From NCBI RefSeq assembly GCF_913773635.1, contig NZ_CAJYGQ010000006.1, positions 310,001 to 374,000 of the forward strand: a stretch of DNA of 64,000 nt. Reading direction: 5' to 3'. How positions within the stretch are numbered: the first letter of the stretch is position 1; every line of letters starts with the position of its first letter. The stretch is from an uncultured Mucilaginibacter sp. (GTDB taxonomy: Bacteria > Bacteroidota > Bacteroidia > Sphingobacteriales > Sphingobacteriaceae). Of the stretch, positions 35,709 to 45,044 are shown in pieces. The translations under genes and the position numbers were made by a program. Under the pieces are notes generated by a model, which was not told the origin of the DNA, did not search any database, and saw nothing but the letters and a program-made list of their open reading frames with translations.

Positions 35709-37025
35709 TTACATTACTGCTACAAATTGCATGAAATATTCATTCTGAAAAACGCTCACTTGTGTTTTGGCGTTGAAAAAACTGTTCGTCTTATACTTGT
35801 GCTTACTTTTACTGTTTATTTTAAACGTCGAATTTTTTTGACGTTCGTCGACTAAACGTTTTAAGTCGCTGTGGCCAATTTTGCCTTGAGCAACTTCAAA
35901 GGCCAGCTCAATCATATCATCTTCTGTATCGAGGCGTATTAGCTCTTTGATTTGATCCCAGGTAACCAAATGACAAAAACCTACAATCAATTTTATATTG
36001 CTGAACTTAGATCCAAACAGCTGCATGTGCTGGAATTCTTGCTGATTAAACAAATTTGTAAACAATGATTGATATTTAGTTACCCTTTGTTGCTGTTCTT
36101 CATCATATACTTGTTGAGTCACAGTTGTACTAAAATCGTGTGTATGGCCGGTGGTGTCAATTACGGTTACTTCTTTTACAACTATCAACCTTTCGTCAGT
36201 TTTTTCAAACGATGCAGCCCGATCAATCTCACTCAAGCTTGCAGGCGTAAGTTTTCTTCCTGTTTCCCAAAACAAGAGATTGAGTTTTTCATTCAGGCTC
36301 CTATTAAGGCGAATTTTCAAACTATCTATATCATGCGTAATGCGAATAAGTAAATCTTCATCATGATAATTGTCCAAATTTATAACCGGATATTCCTCAA
36401 TGCGAAGTAACGGCTCAAAAAATGATAGCAAAGGATTTTTAAACGGTAAAAACAGCGGCTTCCAGTCGCGTTGATATTTCATCATCCATAACGGTAAAAA
36501 TTTTTCTTCGGGTGAGCCGTGACTCAAGCTTTTCTGCAAAGCAAGCTTTAGGTTTTTTTTACCCCAAAAATTTTCATCGTTTTCATATTGCTTTGATTTA
36601 ATGGCACTGGCTAACTCCTCAACCGTTAAGCGGTGCTTCTGGGTAAGCCTTACATAAAACAACCATAACGCGTCGTCATCAAAAGGCAATAATAGTACAA
36701 TATGTTCCCAGGTTACGAAGTAATGAAGATCAAAAAGTTTTGGGTTTGCGGACATCCTTTTTGCAAATGCTGACATCCGTAGTAAGTTTTCCTTACTAAA
36801 ATACGGGCCATACTTTGGCTCTAACTGCTCCGCAAGATCATTTAAAATTAAATTATCCTGTAAATACAAGGCCTCCCTTGAGCAATGCTCATTATACCAA
36901 GTACCTATCGTTTTGAAACTGAATAGTAATGAGCTGTTCAACATTTGAGTAATCGAATCCAAATCGTTTTCAATACTCATGCTTAGGCTAATTTTAAGTT
37001 GGTTATTCACTGTGACGGGTTGCAT
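35709..37025 (-). CDS. DUF1016 N-terminal-domain-like protein, apparently duplicated and without nuclease domain
   Basis: This 438-residue protein has no signal peptide. Residues about 25-145 resemble the winged-helix N-terminal domain of DUF1016/YhcG proteins: a start like IGTWYNEH, then LNDLAEQLEPKYGPYFSKENLLRMSAFAKR and VTWEHIVLLLPF with a helix like DDALWLFYVRLTQKHRLTVEEL. A second, weaker copy spans about 245-410 (LLFWETGRKL, SKFSNIKLIVGF, VTWDQIKELIRL). The PDDEXK nuclease domain that normally follows is not seen. YhcG proteins are linked to restriction or DNA processing; here no such genes are near. Function is unknown. Confidence 0.55.
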   Translation of the reverse strand: MQPVTVNNQLKISLSMSIENDLDSITQMLNSSLLFSFKTIGTWYNEHCSREALYLQDNLILNDLAEQLEPKYGPYFSKENLLRMSAFAKRMSANPKLFDLHYFVTWEHIVLLLPFDDDALWLFYVRLTQKHRLTVEELASAIKSKQYENDENFWGKKNLKLALQKSLSHGSPEEKFLPLWMMKYQRDWKPLFLPFKNPLLSFFEPLLRIEEYPVINLDNYHDEDLLIRITHDIDSLKIRLNRSLNEKLNLLFWETGRKLTPASLSEIDRAASFEKTDERLIVVKEVTVIDTTGHTHDFSTTVTQQVYDEEQQQRVTKYQSLFTNLFNQQEFQHMQLFGSKFSNIKLIVGFCHLVTWDQIKELIRLDTEDDMIELAFEVAQGKIGHSDLKRLVDERQKNSTFKINSKSKHKYKTNSFFNAKTQVSVFQNEYFMQFVAVM

Positions 37026-37081
37026 AGATGCGGTTGAACCTAAAATTAGTAATACAATTGAAAATTGAGAAATTTTTATTG

Positions 37082-38401
37082 CTATCTCGCTTTAATCCAA
37101 CCTGTGTTAGCGTCATCACTAACCAGGTAATAGTTGCCAAAAGAACCTTTTACATCAACTTGCTTGCCGGCTTCAATTACACTTTTGCGAGCGGCATTTA
37201 CAGTGTCAGGCGCATCCAACAAAGCAGCCCGCTGTTTGATGGTTAGTTTACGAAGTGATGATGCCGATGTAACGTTTTTACTGATTATATAGCCAACTGT
37301 ACCATCAGGCAGGGTAGCTTTGTACCAGCCGCCGGTGGCGGCTTCAACACTCACTACAGTGCTTACAGGTAATGTTAATCTTGATACTGATTGATCATCT
37401 GGTTCAACAAACAACCGTGTGTTTTTAGCTGTGGTGCGGGCTGTAGCGTTAAGTAGAGTAAGGGAGGCTGACACAGGCTTTGCGTTTTGCACGTTGCGAT
37501 TCACAAACGGAAACGGATCAATTGCGCCACCTCCGGTGTAAATTCCAAAATGTAAGTGCGAGGGAGTGTTACGGGCATTGCCTGTATTGCCAACTAAGCC
37601 AAGCGTGTCGCCTGTACGCACGGACTGTCCGCTTTGTACTAGTTGCTTGTCAAGGTGTGCGTAATACAAAGTATAGTCGCGATTGGCCGGACGCATAAAT
37701 ACTACTAAACCACCCAAATTATTTTCGGTAACGTTAGTAACTAAGCCATCGGCTGCTGCAATTGCCGGTGTTAATTTTTTAGCAAAAATATCTACTCCTT
37801 CGTGCTTACGTCCGCCGTTGTCGCGGCCGTCGCCCCAAAAGCTCCCTATATTAGGTTTGCCTGTATTTGACACCGGGAATTCAAGTGATGGGCCACTGGT
37901 AATAGTCAACGTATATTCGCCGCTACGTAATAATTCGGGCTGCAAGCGAAACAAATACTTTCCGTCCGACTTTATTTCATAATCAAGCACCAGTCCAACG
38001 GTATCTGCCGATGCCAGCCATTTTATTTTACCGTCAGCTTGTTGCTGTAATATGTCCATATAAATGTCAAAGCTCTCAGCAGGCTTTTTTTCTAGCACTA
38101 CATGTAGCTTTTGGCCCCTGCGCGCATCAAACCTAAAAGCTGTTGATGGAACCTTTTCGGCCGAAAAGTAACCGGTTTCTTTATACGGAATTTTGATATT
38201 TAATGCGTTACTTAAACTGATATCAGCGGCTTTTAGCCACTTGCTGCCCATTGCTGTGCCATCTAACTTCGCATCCTTAAGCCGTTGTGCATAAGCTTCG
38301 TGTGGTGTTAGTTTATTAAAAATTGCTAAAGGCCCTTTGTTGCTGCAAGATGTAAAAAGAGCTAAAGCAATTAAAAACAGCAGATATTTATTACAGTTCA
38401 T
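37082..38401 (-). CDS. M23-family peptidoglycan endopeptidase, lipoprotein with SH3-like domains
   Basis: This 439-residue protein has a signal peptide with lipobox ALFTSC (Cys19). After a linker and a beta-sandwich (about 80-170), residues about 185-300 form the LytM/M23 zinc peptidase with all ligands and catalytic His: His200 and Asp204 (HEGVD), His249 (YYAHLD) and His284 (HLHFG). Two bacterial SH3-like regions follow (about 315-380 and 385-437). It should cleave peptide cross-links of peptidoglycan in the periplasm. It is transcribed alone. Confidence 0.9.
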   Translation of the reverse strand: MNCNKYLLFLIALALFTSCSNKGPLAIFNKLTPHEAYAQRLKDAKLDGTAMGSKWLKAADISLSNALNIKIPYKETGYFSAEKVPSTAFRFDARRGQKLHVVLEKKPAESFDIYMDILQQQADGKIKWLASADTVGLVLDYEIKSDGKYLFRLQPELLRSGEYTLTITSGPSLEFPVSNTGKPNIGSFWGDGRDNGGRKHEGVDIFAKKLTPAIAAADGLVTNVTENNLGGLVVFMRPANRDYTLYYAHLDKQLVQSGQSVRTGDTLGLVGNTGNARNTPSHLHFGIYTGGGAIDPFPFVNRNVQNAKPVSASLTLLNATARTTAKNTRLFVEPDDQSVSRLTLPVSTVVSVEAATGGWYKATLPDGTVGYIISKNVTSASSLRKLTIKQRAALLDAPDTVNAARKSVIEAGKQVDVKGSFGNYYLVSDDANTGWIKAR

Positions 38402-38456
38402 AATGGTGGCTTACCATCATAAAACTATGGCTGCAGGTAAAAGTTTTAAGGTGAAA

Positions 38457-39320
38457 TCAGCCAGGCCAAACAGCCCTTATCATGCGGTCTTTGCCGGCAA
38501 GATCTTTACGTAGTTCAATATCTATAAACCCTTTTGTTGCGAGCATGTCAACCGTATCAGGGCCATAGCTTTCGTTTATTTCAAAAAACAAGTAACCATT
38601 TTCAACCAAATGGATTACGGCAAAATTCGCAATAGCAATATAAAATAAAAGCGGATCTGAATCAGGTACAAACAATGCGCTGTGCGGTTCAAAATCCAAC
38701 ACGTTTTTATGCATTTGCTGCTTATCTGTTGCGGTTACGTAAGGCGGATTGCTGATAATTACATTGTATTTGTGAGGGCTTTCAAAGCTTGGATTGATAT
38801 CTAATATATCAGCTTCGATAAATGATACACTAGCATTATGTAGCTTTGCATTGGCATTAGCCACTTCTAAAGCCTTACGTGATATATCTATTGCAAGTAA
38901 CTCATTATCATTATTAATTAACTTTAAAGAAATAGGTATGCAGCCGCTTCCAGTGCCAATATCCAGGATTTTTTGATGGCTTTGATTGCCAATTGTTTTA
39001 ATTACCCAATCAACAAGTTCCTCTGTCTCCGGCCTTGGGATAAGCACCGATGAATTTACTTTAAATTGATTTCCGTAGAAGTAAGCGTAGCCTAAAACGT
39101 ACTGCACCGGCATTCCTGTCTTAATGCTTTCTAGCTGCGTTAATAGTCGCTCACTTTGAACTACATTTAGCTCCCTTTCAGGAAAAGCTTTAAGCTGTGC
39201 CCTGTTCAGTCCAGTTAATTCCTCAATTAATAACGATGCTATAGACTCTATTTCAGTTACGTCATATAACTGCGTGAGTTGATCTTTAAACACATCAAAT
39301 GCATCTTTAACCGTTTTCAT
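38457..39320 (-). CDS. prmC: Release factor glutamine methyltransferase
   Basis: This 287-residue SAM-dependent enzyme methylates the Gln of the GGQ motif in peptide release factors. It has the helical N-terminal domain (about 1-85), the SAM motif DIGTGSGCIPI (120-130) and the catalytic NPPY motif (191-194). The start at MKTVKDAF (ATG at 39320) fits the family length; a longer frame would overlap the divergent ribD gene. The gap to ribD is only 33 bp, so the two promoters overlap. Confidence 0.94.
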   Translation of the reverse strand: MKTVKDAFDVFKDQLTQLYDVTEIESIASLLIEELTGLNRAQLKAFPERELNVVQSERLLTQLESIKTGMPVQYVLGYAYFYGNQFKVNSSVLIPRPETEELVDWVIKTIGNQSHQKILDIGTGSGCIPISLKLINNDNELLAIDISRKALEVANANAKLHNASVSFIEADILDINPSFESPHKYNVIISNPPYVTATDKQQMHKNVLDFEPHSALFVPDSDPLLFYIAIANFAVIHLVENGYLFFEINESYGPDTVDMLATKGFIDIELRKDLAGKDRMIRAVWPG

Positions 39321-39341
39321 GCAACAAATAAACATAAAAGC

Positions 39342-39349
39342 TACTTTTG
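39342..39349 (+). promoter_or_regulatory. Candidate -7 box touching the ribD start codon
   Basis: TACTTTTG matches TAnnTTTG exactly, with 4 nt to the ATG at 39354. The mRNA would start at or next to the start codon. No -33 element is convincing. Confidence 0.45.
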
Positions 39350-39353
39350 TGCG

Positions 39354-40400
39354 ATGGATTTCCATGAAATTTATATGCAGCGCTGCTTAGAACTGGCAGC
39401 TTTAGGAATCGGAAAAGTTAGCCCTAATCCAATAGTTGGGGCGGTTATTGTTCATGATAACCGTATCATAGGCGAAGGTTACCATCAACAATATGGTAAG
39501 GCGCACGCCGAGGTAAATGCTATTAATAATGTAATTGAAAACTTTAGTAATTCAAGTTCATTATTGAGTAAATCAACAATATATGTTTCACTTGAACCAT
39601 GTGCTCATTACGGAAAAACACCACCATGTGCTGATTTAATTATTAAACACCACATTCCTAATGTAGTTATCGGTTGCCGCGATCCGTTTGCCCAGGTTGA
39701 TGGAAAGGGTATTGAAAAATTACAGCAGGCGGGAATTAATGTTGTTATGGGCGTACTTGAACAACAATGTATTGATTTAAACCAGAGATTTTTCACCCGG
39801 GTTCAAAAACAACGACCATATATCATACTCAAATGGGCGCAAACATCTAATGGCTACTTTGCTCCGGCCGATGGCACCCAGCAATGGATAACCGGTGCCG
39901 AGTCAAAAAAACTGGTGCACAAATGGCGTTCTGAGGAAGATGCAATACTCGTAGGAAAGAATACAGCACGGACAGATAATCCCCAACTTAACACACGTTT
40001 ATGGCCGGGCAAATCGCCTAAAAGGGTGGTGATTGACCGTAATCTCGAATTGAATAAAGAGTTGTTTTTATTTGACAATACGGTTGAAACTATTGTTTTC
40101 AACGCCATAAAGACCGAGTTTGATAACAAGGTGAAGTACATAGCGCTTGAGGATTTTGACAGATTTGTTCCGCAGTACATTATGTTTCAACTGTACCTGC
40201 AGGATATTCAATCGGTAATTATTGAGGGCGGAGCGCATACGTTAAACAGTTTTATTAACGAAAACTTATGGGACGAAGCCCGTATATTTACCGGCAAATC
40301 TGTGCTGACCAACGGCATCAAGGCTCCGGAGTGTTTTGGAAAACACGTCAGTAATGATATGGTAGGTGAAGATAACCTACAAATTATATTCAATCAATAG
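39354..40400 (+). CDS. ribD: Riboflavin biosynthesis deaminase/reductase
   Basis: This 348-residue bifunctional enzyme acts in riboflavin synthesis. The deaminase domain (about 1-145) has the zinc site His51-Ala-Glu53, Cys83 and Cys92 (PCAHYGKTPPC). The C-terminal reductase domain (about 150-345) shows the NADPH-binding-like region (GKSPKRVVIDRNLEL) and IEGGAHTLNSF. The start at MDFHEIY is right for the family; longer in-frame starts would run into prmC. It is separate from other rib genes in this window and precedes an EamA transporter gene by 8 bp, perhaps co-transcribed. Confidence 0.94.
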   Translation: MDFHEIYMQRCLELAALGIGKVSPNPIVGAVIVHDNRIIGEGYHQQYGKAHAEVNAINNVIENFSNSSSLLSKSTIYVSLEPCAHYGKTPPCADLIIKHHIPNVVIGCRDPFAQVDGKGIEKLQQAGINVVMGVLEQQCIDLNQRFFTRVQKQRPYIILKWAQTSNGYFAPADGTQQWITGAESKKLVHKWRSEEDAILVGKNTARTDNPQLNTRLWPGKSPKRVVIDRNLELNKELFLFDNTVETIVFNAIKTEFDNKVKYIALEDFDRFVPQYIMFQLYLQDIQSVIIEGGAHTLNSFINENLWDEARIFTGKSVLTNGIKAPECFGKHVSNDMVGEDNLQIIFNQ

Positions 40401-40408
40401 ATCACTAA

Positions 40409-41269
40409 ATGCTTTATATATTTCTTAGCGTTTGCTGCAGCGTAACGGTATCTATCTTACTTAAGTTAGCTCGTCGTTACCAAATTAACGTTGCTCAGGC
40501 TATTACCTGGAACTATTCAATTGCGGCATTGCTTACATGGATTTTTTTGAAGCCACAGCCCGATAGTATAACCCATCCGCCGCTAAACCTTTATTTGCTA
40601 CTTGGCGTATTGCTTCCATTGATATTTTATGTAATGGCGGCCGCTATAAAAGGGGCGGGCATTGTACGAACAGATGTAGCTCAGCGCTTGTCTTTACTAA
40701 TATCATTAGGTGCTGCATTTTTAATTTTTGGAGATAGCCTCTCCGTAGTTAAAGGCATAGGCATTTTAACCGGATTTGCAGCCATATTTTGTCTTATACC
40801 GTGGCAAACAAAGCACGTAGTATCGCAAAATAACAAAAATACCTGGCTGTATTTACTGGGCGTTTTTCTTGGCTTCGGGGTAATTGATATTTTGTTTAAG
40901 CAAATGGCACAAACCAAAACGGCGCCATACAGTGCTTCACTATTCATAGTTTACGTGGCTGCGTTTTTAGTTTCAGTGCTTGGCACTATTTATCAAATTA
41001 CTTTTAAAAAGAAACGATTTTTATTCAGGCATATATTTTTTGGGTGGATACTTGGCGTATTTAACTTTGGCAATATTCTGTTCTATCTCAAAGCTCATCA
41101 AGCCCTGGCAAAAGATCCGTCAACCGTTTTTACTGCAATGAATATTGGCGTTATAACTGGCGGAACATTAATAGGCTTGTTAATTTTTAAAGAAAAATTA
41201 AGCACCCTTCACAAAGTTGGTGTGGGTCTTGCCGTAACAGCTATATTACTAATTGCTTACTCTTCATAA
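40409..41269 (+). CDS. EamA/DMT-family transporter
   Basis: This 286-residue membrane protein has about ten hydrophobic helices in two halves, the typical layout of drug/metabolite transporters. Conserved blocks include the short turn KLARRYQINVAQAITWNYSIA at the start, and TVFTAMNIGVITGGTLIGLLIFKEKLSTLHKVGVGL at the end, as seen in EamA domains. The substrate is unknown. It lies 8 bp after ribD and 8 bp before the YigZ gene, so all three are probably co-transcribed. Confidence 0.82.
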   Translation: MLYIFLSVCCSVTVSILLKLARRYQINVAQAITWNYSIAALLTWIFLKPQPDSITHPPLNLYLLLGVLLPLIFYVMAAAIKGAGIVRTDVAQRLSLLISLGAAFLIFGDSLSVVKGIGILTGFAAIFCLIPWQTKHVVSQNNKNTWLYLLGVFLGFGVIDILFKQMAQTKTAPYSASLFIVYVAAFLVSVLGTIYQITFKKKRFLFRHIFFGWILGVFNFGNILFYLKAHQALAKDPSTVFTAMNIGVITGGTLIGLLIFKEKLSTLHKVGVGLAVTAILLIAYSS

Positions 41270-41277
41270 CTGCGCCC

Positions 41278-41892
41278 ATGCTGTTTAATGATACTTATTT
41301 AACGGTTAAACAACCGGCCGAGGCCATTTTTGCCGATCGCGGTAGCAAATTTATCGCCTTTGTTTACCCTATAAAATCAGAGGCCGATGTAAAGCCTTTG
41401 GTAAGTGCGCTTAAGGCTGTGCATACAAAGGCTAATCATCATTGTTGGGCAATGCGGTTAAGCCCCGACCGCTCTGTATTTAAAATAAATGATGATGGTG
41501 AACCATCAGGAACGGCAGGCAGGCCAATTTTAAACGTTTTGCTTTCAAAAGATGTAACCAATGTGCTGGTAGTGGTAGTGCGTTATTTTGGCGGTAAGCT
41601 GTTGGGTGTGCCCGGATTAATCAATGCTTATAAAACTGCTACCGAGATGGGCCTAAATGCGGCAGGTATTGCAGAGAATGTGATTAACGACGTTTACCAA
41701 ATTGAGTTTGATTACCTGCAGATGAACGATGTAATGAAAATCATTAAGGAGGAAGGTTCAACTATAATAGAGCAAGAATCAGATAATCGTTGTATTTATA
41801 AGATTGCTGTAAGGAAAATGAAGGTCAATCAAACAATTGCACGTTTTCATAGTATTAATAAGGTTAAAGTTGATTACCTGCACAGCAATTAA
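41278..41892 (+). CDS. YigZ/IMPACT-family protein
   Basis: This 204-residue protein belongs to the UPF0029/YigZ family. The N-terminal domain (about 1-125) has the signature around KANHHCWAMR, DDGEPSGTAGRPIL and VVVVRYFGGKLLGVPGLI. The C-terminal EF-G domain IV-like part (about 135-200) ends VKVDYLHS. Bacterial members are thought to act in translation-linked or nucleotide-binding roles, but function remains unclear. It ends the probable ribD operon. Confidence 0.9.
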   Translation: MLFNDTYLTVKQPAEAIFADRGSKFIAFVYPIKSEADVKPLVSALKAVHTKANHHCWAMRLSPDRSVFKINDDGEPSGTAGRPILNVLLSKDVTNVLVVVVRYFGGKLLGVPGLINAYKTATEMGLNAAGIAENVINDVYQIEFDYLQMNDVMKIIKEEGSTIIEQESDNRCIYKIAVRKMKVNQTIARFHSINKVKVDYLHSN

Positions 41893-41989
41893 AATAATAT
41901 TTATTTAAACGAAAATTTTAATTGCAAATATGCGCACCAATACTTAACTTGGTTTACACATTTACATCCATCTAACCTAATAAAAAATC

Positions 41990-42268
41990 ATGAACGCGCA
42001 ACCAATCGGAATCTACCTCGAGGACGAGAGTAGGTTCGAATTCGATTTTGTGAAACATTTGCTAAAAATTAAATTTTTTAAAGAAACCCAGCCGGCGGGC
42101 ACCATTGTTTCTCCGTTTCGCATGATAAAAAACGAAGAGACTTTTTACCTTCTTATTCATAATTATGACCGCATGGGCGAGCGCAAAATCATGATTGAGT
42201 CAATTAACCAAAATGAATTGGTTATCAATCATGACAATACCTCGTACAAACTACGTAAGGTGGCTTAA
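41990..42268 (+). CDS. Conserved-looking small protein of unknown function
   Basis: This 92-residue cytoplasmic protein lacks signal and membrane segments. It seems to be an all-beta fold with alternating hydrophobic pattern and one mixed-charge segment (DRMGERKIMIESINQNELVIN). It has good codon usage and its own upstream space of 97 bp, and ends at a clear terminator, so it is very likely real. I do not recognise a family. Confidence 0.6.
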   Translation: MNAQPIGIYLEDESRFEFDFVKHLLKIKFFKETQPAGTIVSPFRMIKNEETFYLLIHNYDRMGERKIMIESINQNELVINHDNTSYKLRKVA

Positions 42269-42305
42269 GCTTATTTAAAATATCCCTTTACGGGTGATTA
42301 TTACC

Positions 42306-42337
42306 AAAGGGCAATGTGGAATGCATTGCCCTTTTTT
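42306..42337 (+). terminator. Rho-independent terminator after the 92-residue protein gene
   Basis: An 11-bp stem (42306-42316 with 42324-42334) has a 7-nt loop and continues into a T run. Confidence 0.85.
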
Positions 42338-42360
42338 GTGCCTTATTGCCTTGTTTTTTG

Positions 42361-42368
42361 TAACTTAG
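42361..42368 (+). promoter_or_regulatory. Weak -7-like box before mgtE
   Basis: TAACTTAG is one mismatch from TAnnTTTG and ends 6 nt before the mgtE ATG; a TTTG-like run lies upstream. This is a tentative call. Confidence 0.3.
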
Positions 42369-42374
42369 GCGTAA

Positions 42375-43724
42375 ATGCAATCGTTCGAAATAGACAAGTC
42401 GGACCTGTTACGGGTTAAAGCAGCACTTGAAAGTGATGACAGTACATTACAAGAGGTTCTGCAACAATATCATAGCTCGGAGATTGCCATCATTTTTGAG
42501 AAGCTCGAACCCGAAGAGCGCGAAAGAATCATCAACATACTTCCAACGGTAGAGGCCTCGGGTGTAATTTCAGAAATGGATGAAGAGCATCATCCTGCCG
42601 AACTACTGGTAAGCCTCACGCCTGAAAAACGCTCGGAAATTGTTGAAGAACTTGACTATGACGATGCTACCGACCTTATTTCGCAGCTTGACGAAGAAGA
42701 ACAAAAGGAGATACTTGATGAAATAGATCAGGAGGATGCCAGTAATATACGTGCGCTGTTAAGTTATGATGATGACACCGCCGGTGGTTTGATGAACACC
42801 GAGCTAATCAAAGTTAATATCAGCTACAGCAAGAATGAGGCGCTTGAGGAAATTATACAGCAATCAGAAGAAATGGAAGAGTTTTATACTCTTTATGCTG
42901 TTAATGACCATAATGAACTTATAGGCATCTTATCTATCAAAGACATCATCAAAGCAAAAAAACAGGTTAAGGTTGAGGAGCTGGTAAATAAAGAATTTGT
43001 TTATGTTAAGGCAGATCTTGACCAGGAAGAAGTTGCCAAGCTTATTTCTCAATATAATTTAACCAGTATACCCGTGGTGAATGACACTATGCAATTGCTT
43101 GGCCGCATTACGGTAGATGACATTATAGACGTACTACAGGAAGAAAATACAGAAGATATTTTAAAAATATCAGGTGTATCTGAAGATGAAGAGTTAGCCG
43201 GTGGCTGGCGCGATGCTGTGAAAAGCCGGTTACCTTGGCTTGTTATAAATTTGGCTACAGCATTTTTGGCTGCATCTGTTATAAGGGCTTATGATAATAC
43301 GTTAGATAAGTTACCCATTATAAAAGCATATATTACCATTATTGCCGGTATGGGCGGTAATGCTGCCACCCAGGCTTTGGCTGTAACGGTAAGGCGTATC
43401 TCGTTAAGTAATCTTAACGACAGGCAGGCTTACGTTACTGTTAGTAAGGAGTTCTTGGTAGGCTTAACTAACGGAGCTGTTAACGGCATTATTGTAAGCA
43501 TGGTTGCCGTGTGGTATGATGCAAACCCTTTGCTTGGCCTGGTATTATTCTTTGCCATGACCGGAAATGTTATTGTAGCGGCTCTTACAGGGGCTACGGT
43601 TCCTATGCTTTTAAAGCGTTTAGGTATTGACCCTGCTGTGGCATCATCAATTATTATAACCACATTTACCGATTGTATAGGATTTTTATTGCCTTTATGG
43701 TTGGCAACAAAGCTTTTATTATAA
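42375..43724 (+). CDS. mgtE: MgtE-type magnesium transporter
   Basis: This 449-residue protein has an acidic N-terminal MgtE superhelix (about 10-125), two CBS domains (about 130-255; DHNELIGILSIKDII and QLLGRITVDDIIDV), a plug helix and five C-terminal membrane helices (about 285-449). The pore-type motif is seen in AGMGGNAATQALAV. It imports Mg2+ and closes when cytosolic Mg2+ binds the N-domain and CBS interface. All domains are complete. Confidence 0.95.
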   Translation: MQSFEIDKSDLLRVKAALESDDSTLQEVLQQYHSSEIAIIFEKLEPEERERIINILPTVEASGVISEMDEEHHPAELLVSLTPEKRSEIVEELDYDDATDLISQLDEEEQKEILDEIDQEDASNIRALLSYDDDTAGGLMNTELIKVNISYSKNEALEEIIQQSEEMEEFYTLYAVNDHNELIGILSIKDIIKAKKQVKVEELVNKEFVYVKADLDQEEVAKLISQYNLTSIPVVNDTMQLLGRITVDDIIDVLQEENTEDILKISGVSEDEELAGGWRDAVKSRLPWLVINLATAFLAASVIRAYDNTLDKLPIIKAYITIIAGMGGNAATQALAVTVRRISLSNLNDRQAYVTVSKEFLVGLTNGAVNGIIVSMVAVWYDANPLLGLVLFFAMTGNVIVAALTGATVPMLLKRLGIDPAVASSIIITTFTDCIGFLLPLWLATKLLL

Positions 43725-43750
43725 ATTTGTCACTTTAAATTTCAACGCTT

Positions 43751-44758
43751 ATGACTGAAGTGAGACACGACTGGACTAAAGAAGAAATATCTGACATATA
43801 CCATACGCCGCTGCTTGATTTAATTTACCGTGCAGCAACTGTTCACCGCGAGAATAAAGATTACGCCGAGGTACAAATTAGTTCACTAATTTCGGTTAAA
43901 ACCGGCGGATGTCCTGAAGATTGCGCTTATTGTCCGCAGGCTGCCCGCTACCAAACTGGTGTGAATGTACACGCTATATTGCCCAAAGAAGAAGTGGTAG
44001 CTGCCGCACAGAAAGCTAAAGCTGGCGGTGCATCTCGCTTATGTATGGGTGCAGCATGGCGCGAAGTGCGCGACAACCGCGACTTTGACAAAGTAATTGA
44101 AATGGTGCAGGCGGTTAATGAATTGGACATGGAAGTGTGCTGTACACTTGGTATGCTTACTGAAAGCCAGGCTCAGCGTTTGGCTGATGCCGGGTTGTAT
44201 GCGTATAACCACAATCTTGATACCTCTGAGGATGATTATAAACGTATCATAACAACCCGTACGTATGATGATCGCTTAAAAACGATTGAAAATGTGCGCA
44301 AAGCCAAAATATCGGTTTGCAGTGGTGGTATTATAGGTTTAGGTGAAACCGTAGAAGATCGTATATCAATGCTGAAAACATTATCAAATATGCCTCAACA
44401 CCCGGAGTCTGTTCCGGTGAATGCGCTTGTACCGGTTGAAGGTACGCCACTTGCCGAACAACCCCGTGTTTCGGTTTGGGATATGGTGCGCATGATAGCA
44501 ACGGCACGTATTGTAATGCCGCGCACAGTTGTACGCCTGTCCGCCGGACGTACCGAAATGAGTACTGTTGAGCAAGCTTTATGCTTTATGGCGGGTGCAA
44601 GTTCAATTTTTGCAGGTGAAAAACTATTGACCACGCCAAATCCTGCATTTGATGAAGATATGGCTATGTTTGAGCTTTTAGGATTAACACCACGTAAAGC
44701 ATTCAAAAATGGCAGGCCGCATCAGGCAAAGAATATTGAAGAGGGCGTAATAGCTTAA
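43751..44758 (+). CDS. bioB: Biotin synthase
   Basis: This 335-residue radical SAM enzyme inserts sulfur into dethiobiotin. The CxxxCxxC cluster motif is Cys54, Cys58, Cys61 ([14 protein letters not shown]). The [2Fe-2S] ligands are likely in [16 protein letters not shown] and [10 protein letters not shown], with the Arg in VRLSAGR. It follows mgtE by 26 bp but other bio genes are absent from the window. Confidence 0.96.
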   Translation: MTEVRHDWTKEEISDIYHTPLLDLIYRAATVHRENKDYAEVQISSLISVKTGGCPEDCAYCPQAARYQTGVNVHAILPKEEVVAAAQKAKAGGASRLCMGAAWREVRDNRDFDKVIEMVQAVNELDMEVCCTLGMLTESQAQRLADAGLYAYNHNLDTSEDDYKRIITTRTYDDRLKTIENVRKAKISVCSGGIIGLGETVEDRISMLKTLSNMPQHPESVPVNALVPVEGTPLAEQPRVSVWDMVRMIATARIVMPRTVVRLSAGRTEMSTVEQALCFMAGASSIFAGEKLLTTPNPAFDEDMAMFELLGLTPRKAFKNGRPHQAKNIEEGVIA

Positions 44759-44776
44759 CATCAGCAAACAATAAAA

Positions 44777-44807
44777 ACAAGTGCCACCTGTTTAAGGTGG
44801 CATTTGT
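44777..44807 (+). terminator. Rho-independent terminator of bioB
   Basis: A 13-bp stem (44777-44789 with 44795-44807, one G-U pair) has a 5-nt loop; the descending strand ends in a T-rich stretch. Confidence 0.8.
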
Positions 44808-44975
44808 TGTTTAAAACAGCGTTGTTAAAGCTATTTTTAGATTAGAAACTATTAGACATTATACAACAAGCTTTAAAATATCAACTCGTCTATGTGCAAC
44901 GCGATATAAATTGAGCAAGTCGTCAGGACTTTATTATACATGTCTAAACTCATCAATTTAAACTTTAAACGGTTT

Positions 44976-45009
44976 TTGCCTTTATAACTAACGAATAAAT
45001 ATATATTTG
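44976..45009 (+). promoter_or_regulatory. Bacteroidota-type promoter of gatB
   Basis: TTG (44976-44978) and an exact -7 box TATATTTG (45002-45009) are separated by 23 bp. The start of transcription near 45014 supports the ATG at 45045 as the gatB start and rules out a GTG at 45012. Confidence 0.55.
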
Positions 45010-45044
45010 CCGTGTTAGGCAGTGCAACTGTCTTATGCATTGTA

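Noticed and set aside
36069..36366. Two overlapping plus-strand frames within the DUF1016-like gene
   Set aside because: They are antisense to a long coding frame and have no family-like features.
45012..45044. GTG start upstream of gatB
   Set aside because: It sits directly at the predicted transcription start and the added residues are unlike any GatB N-terminus.
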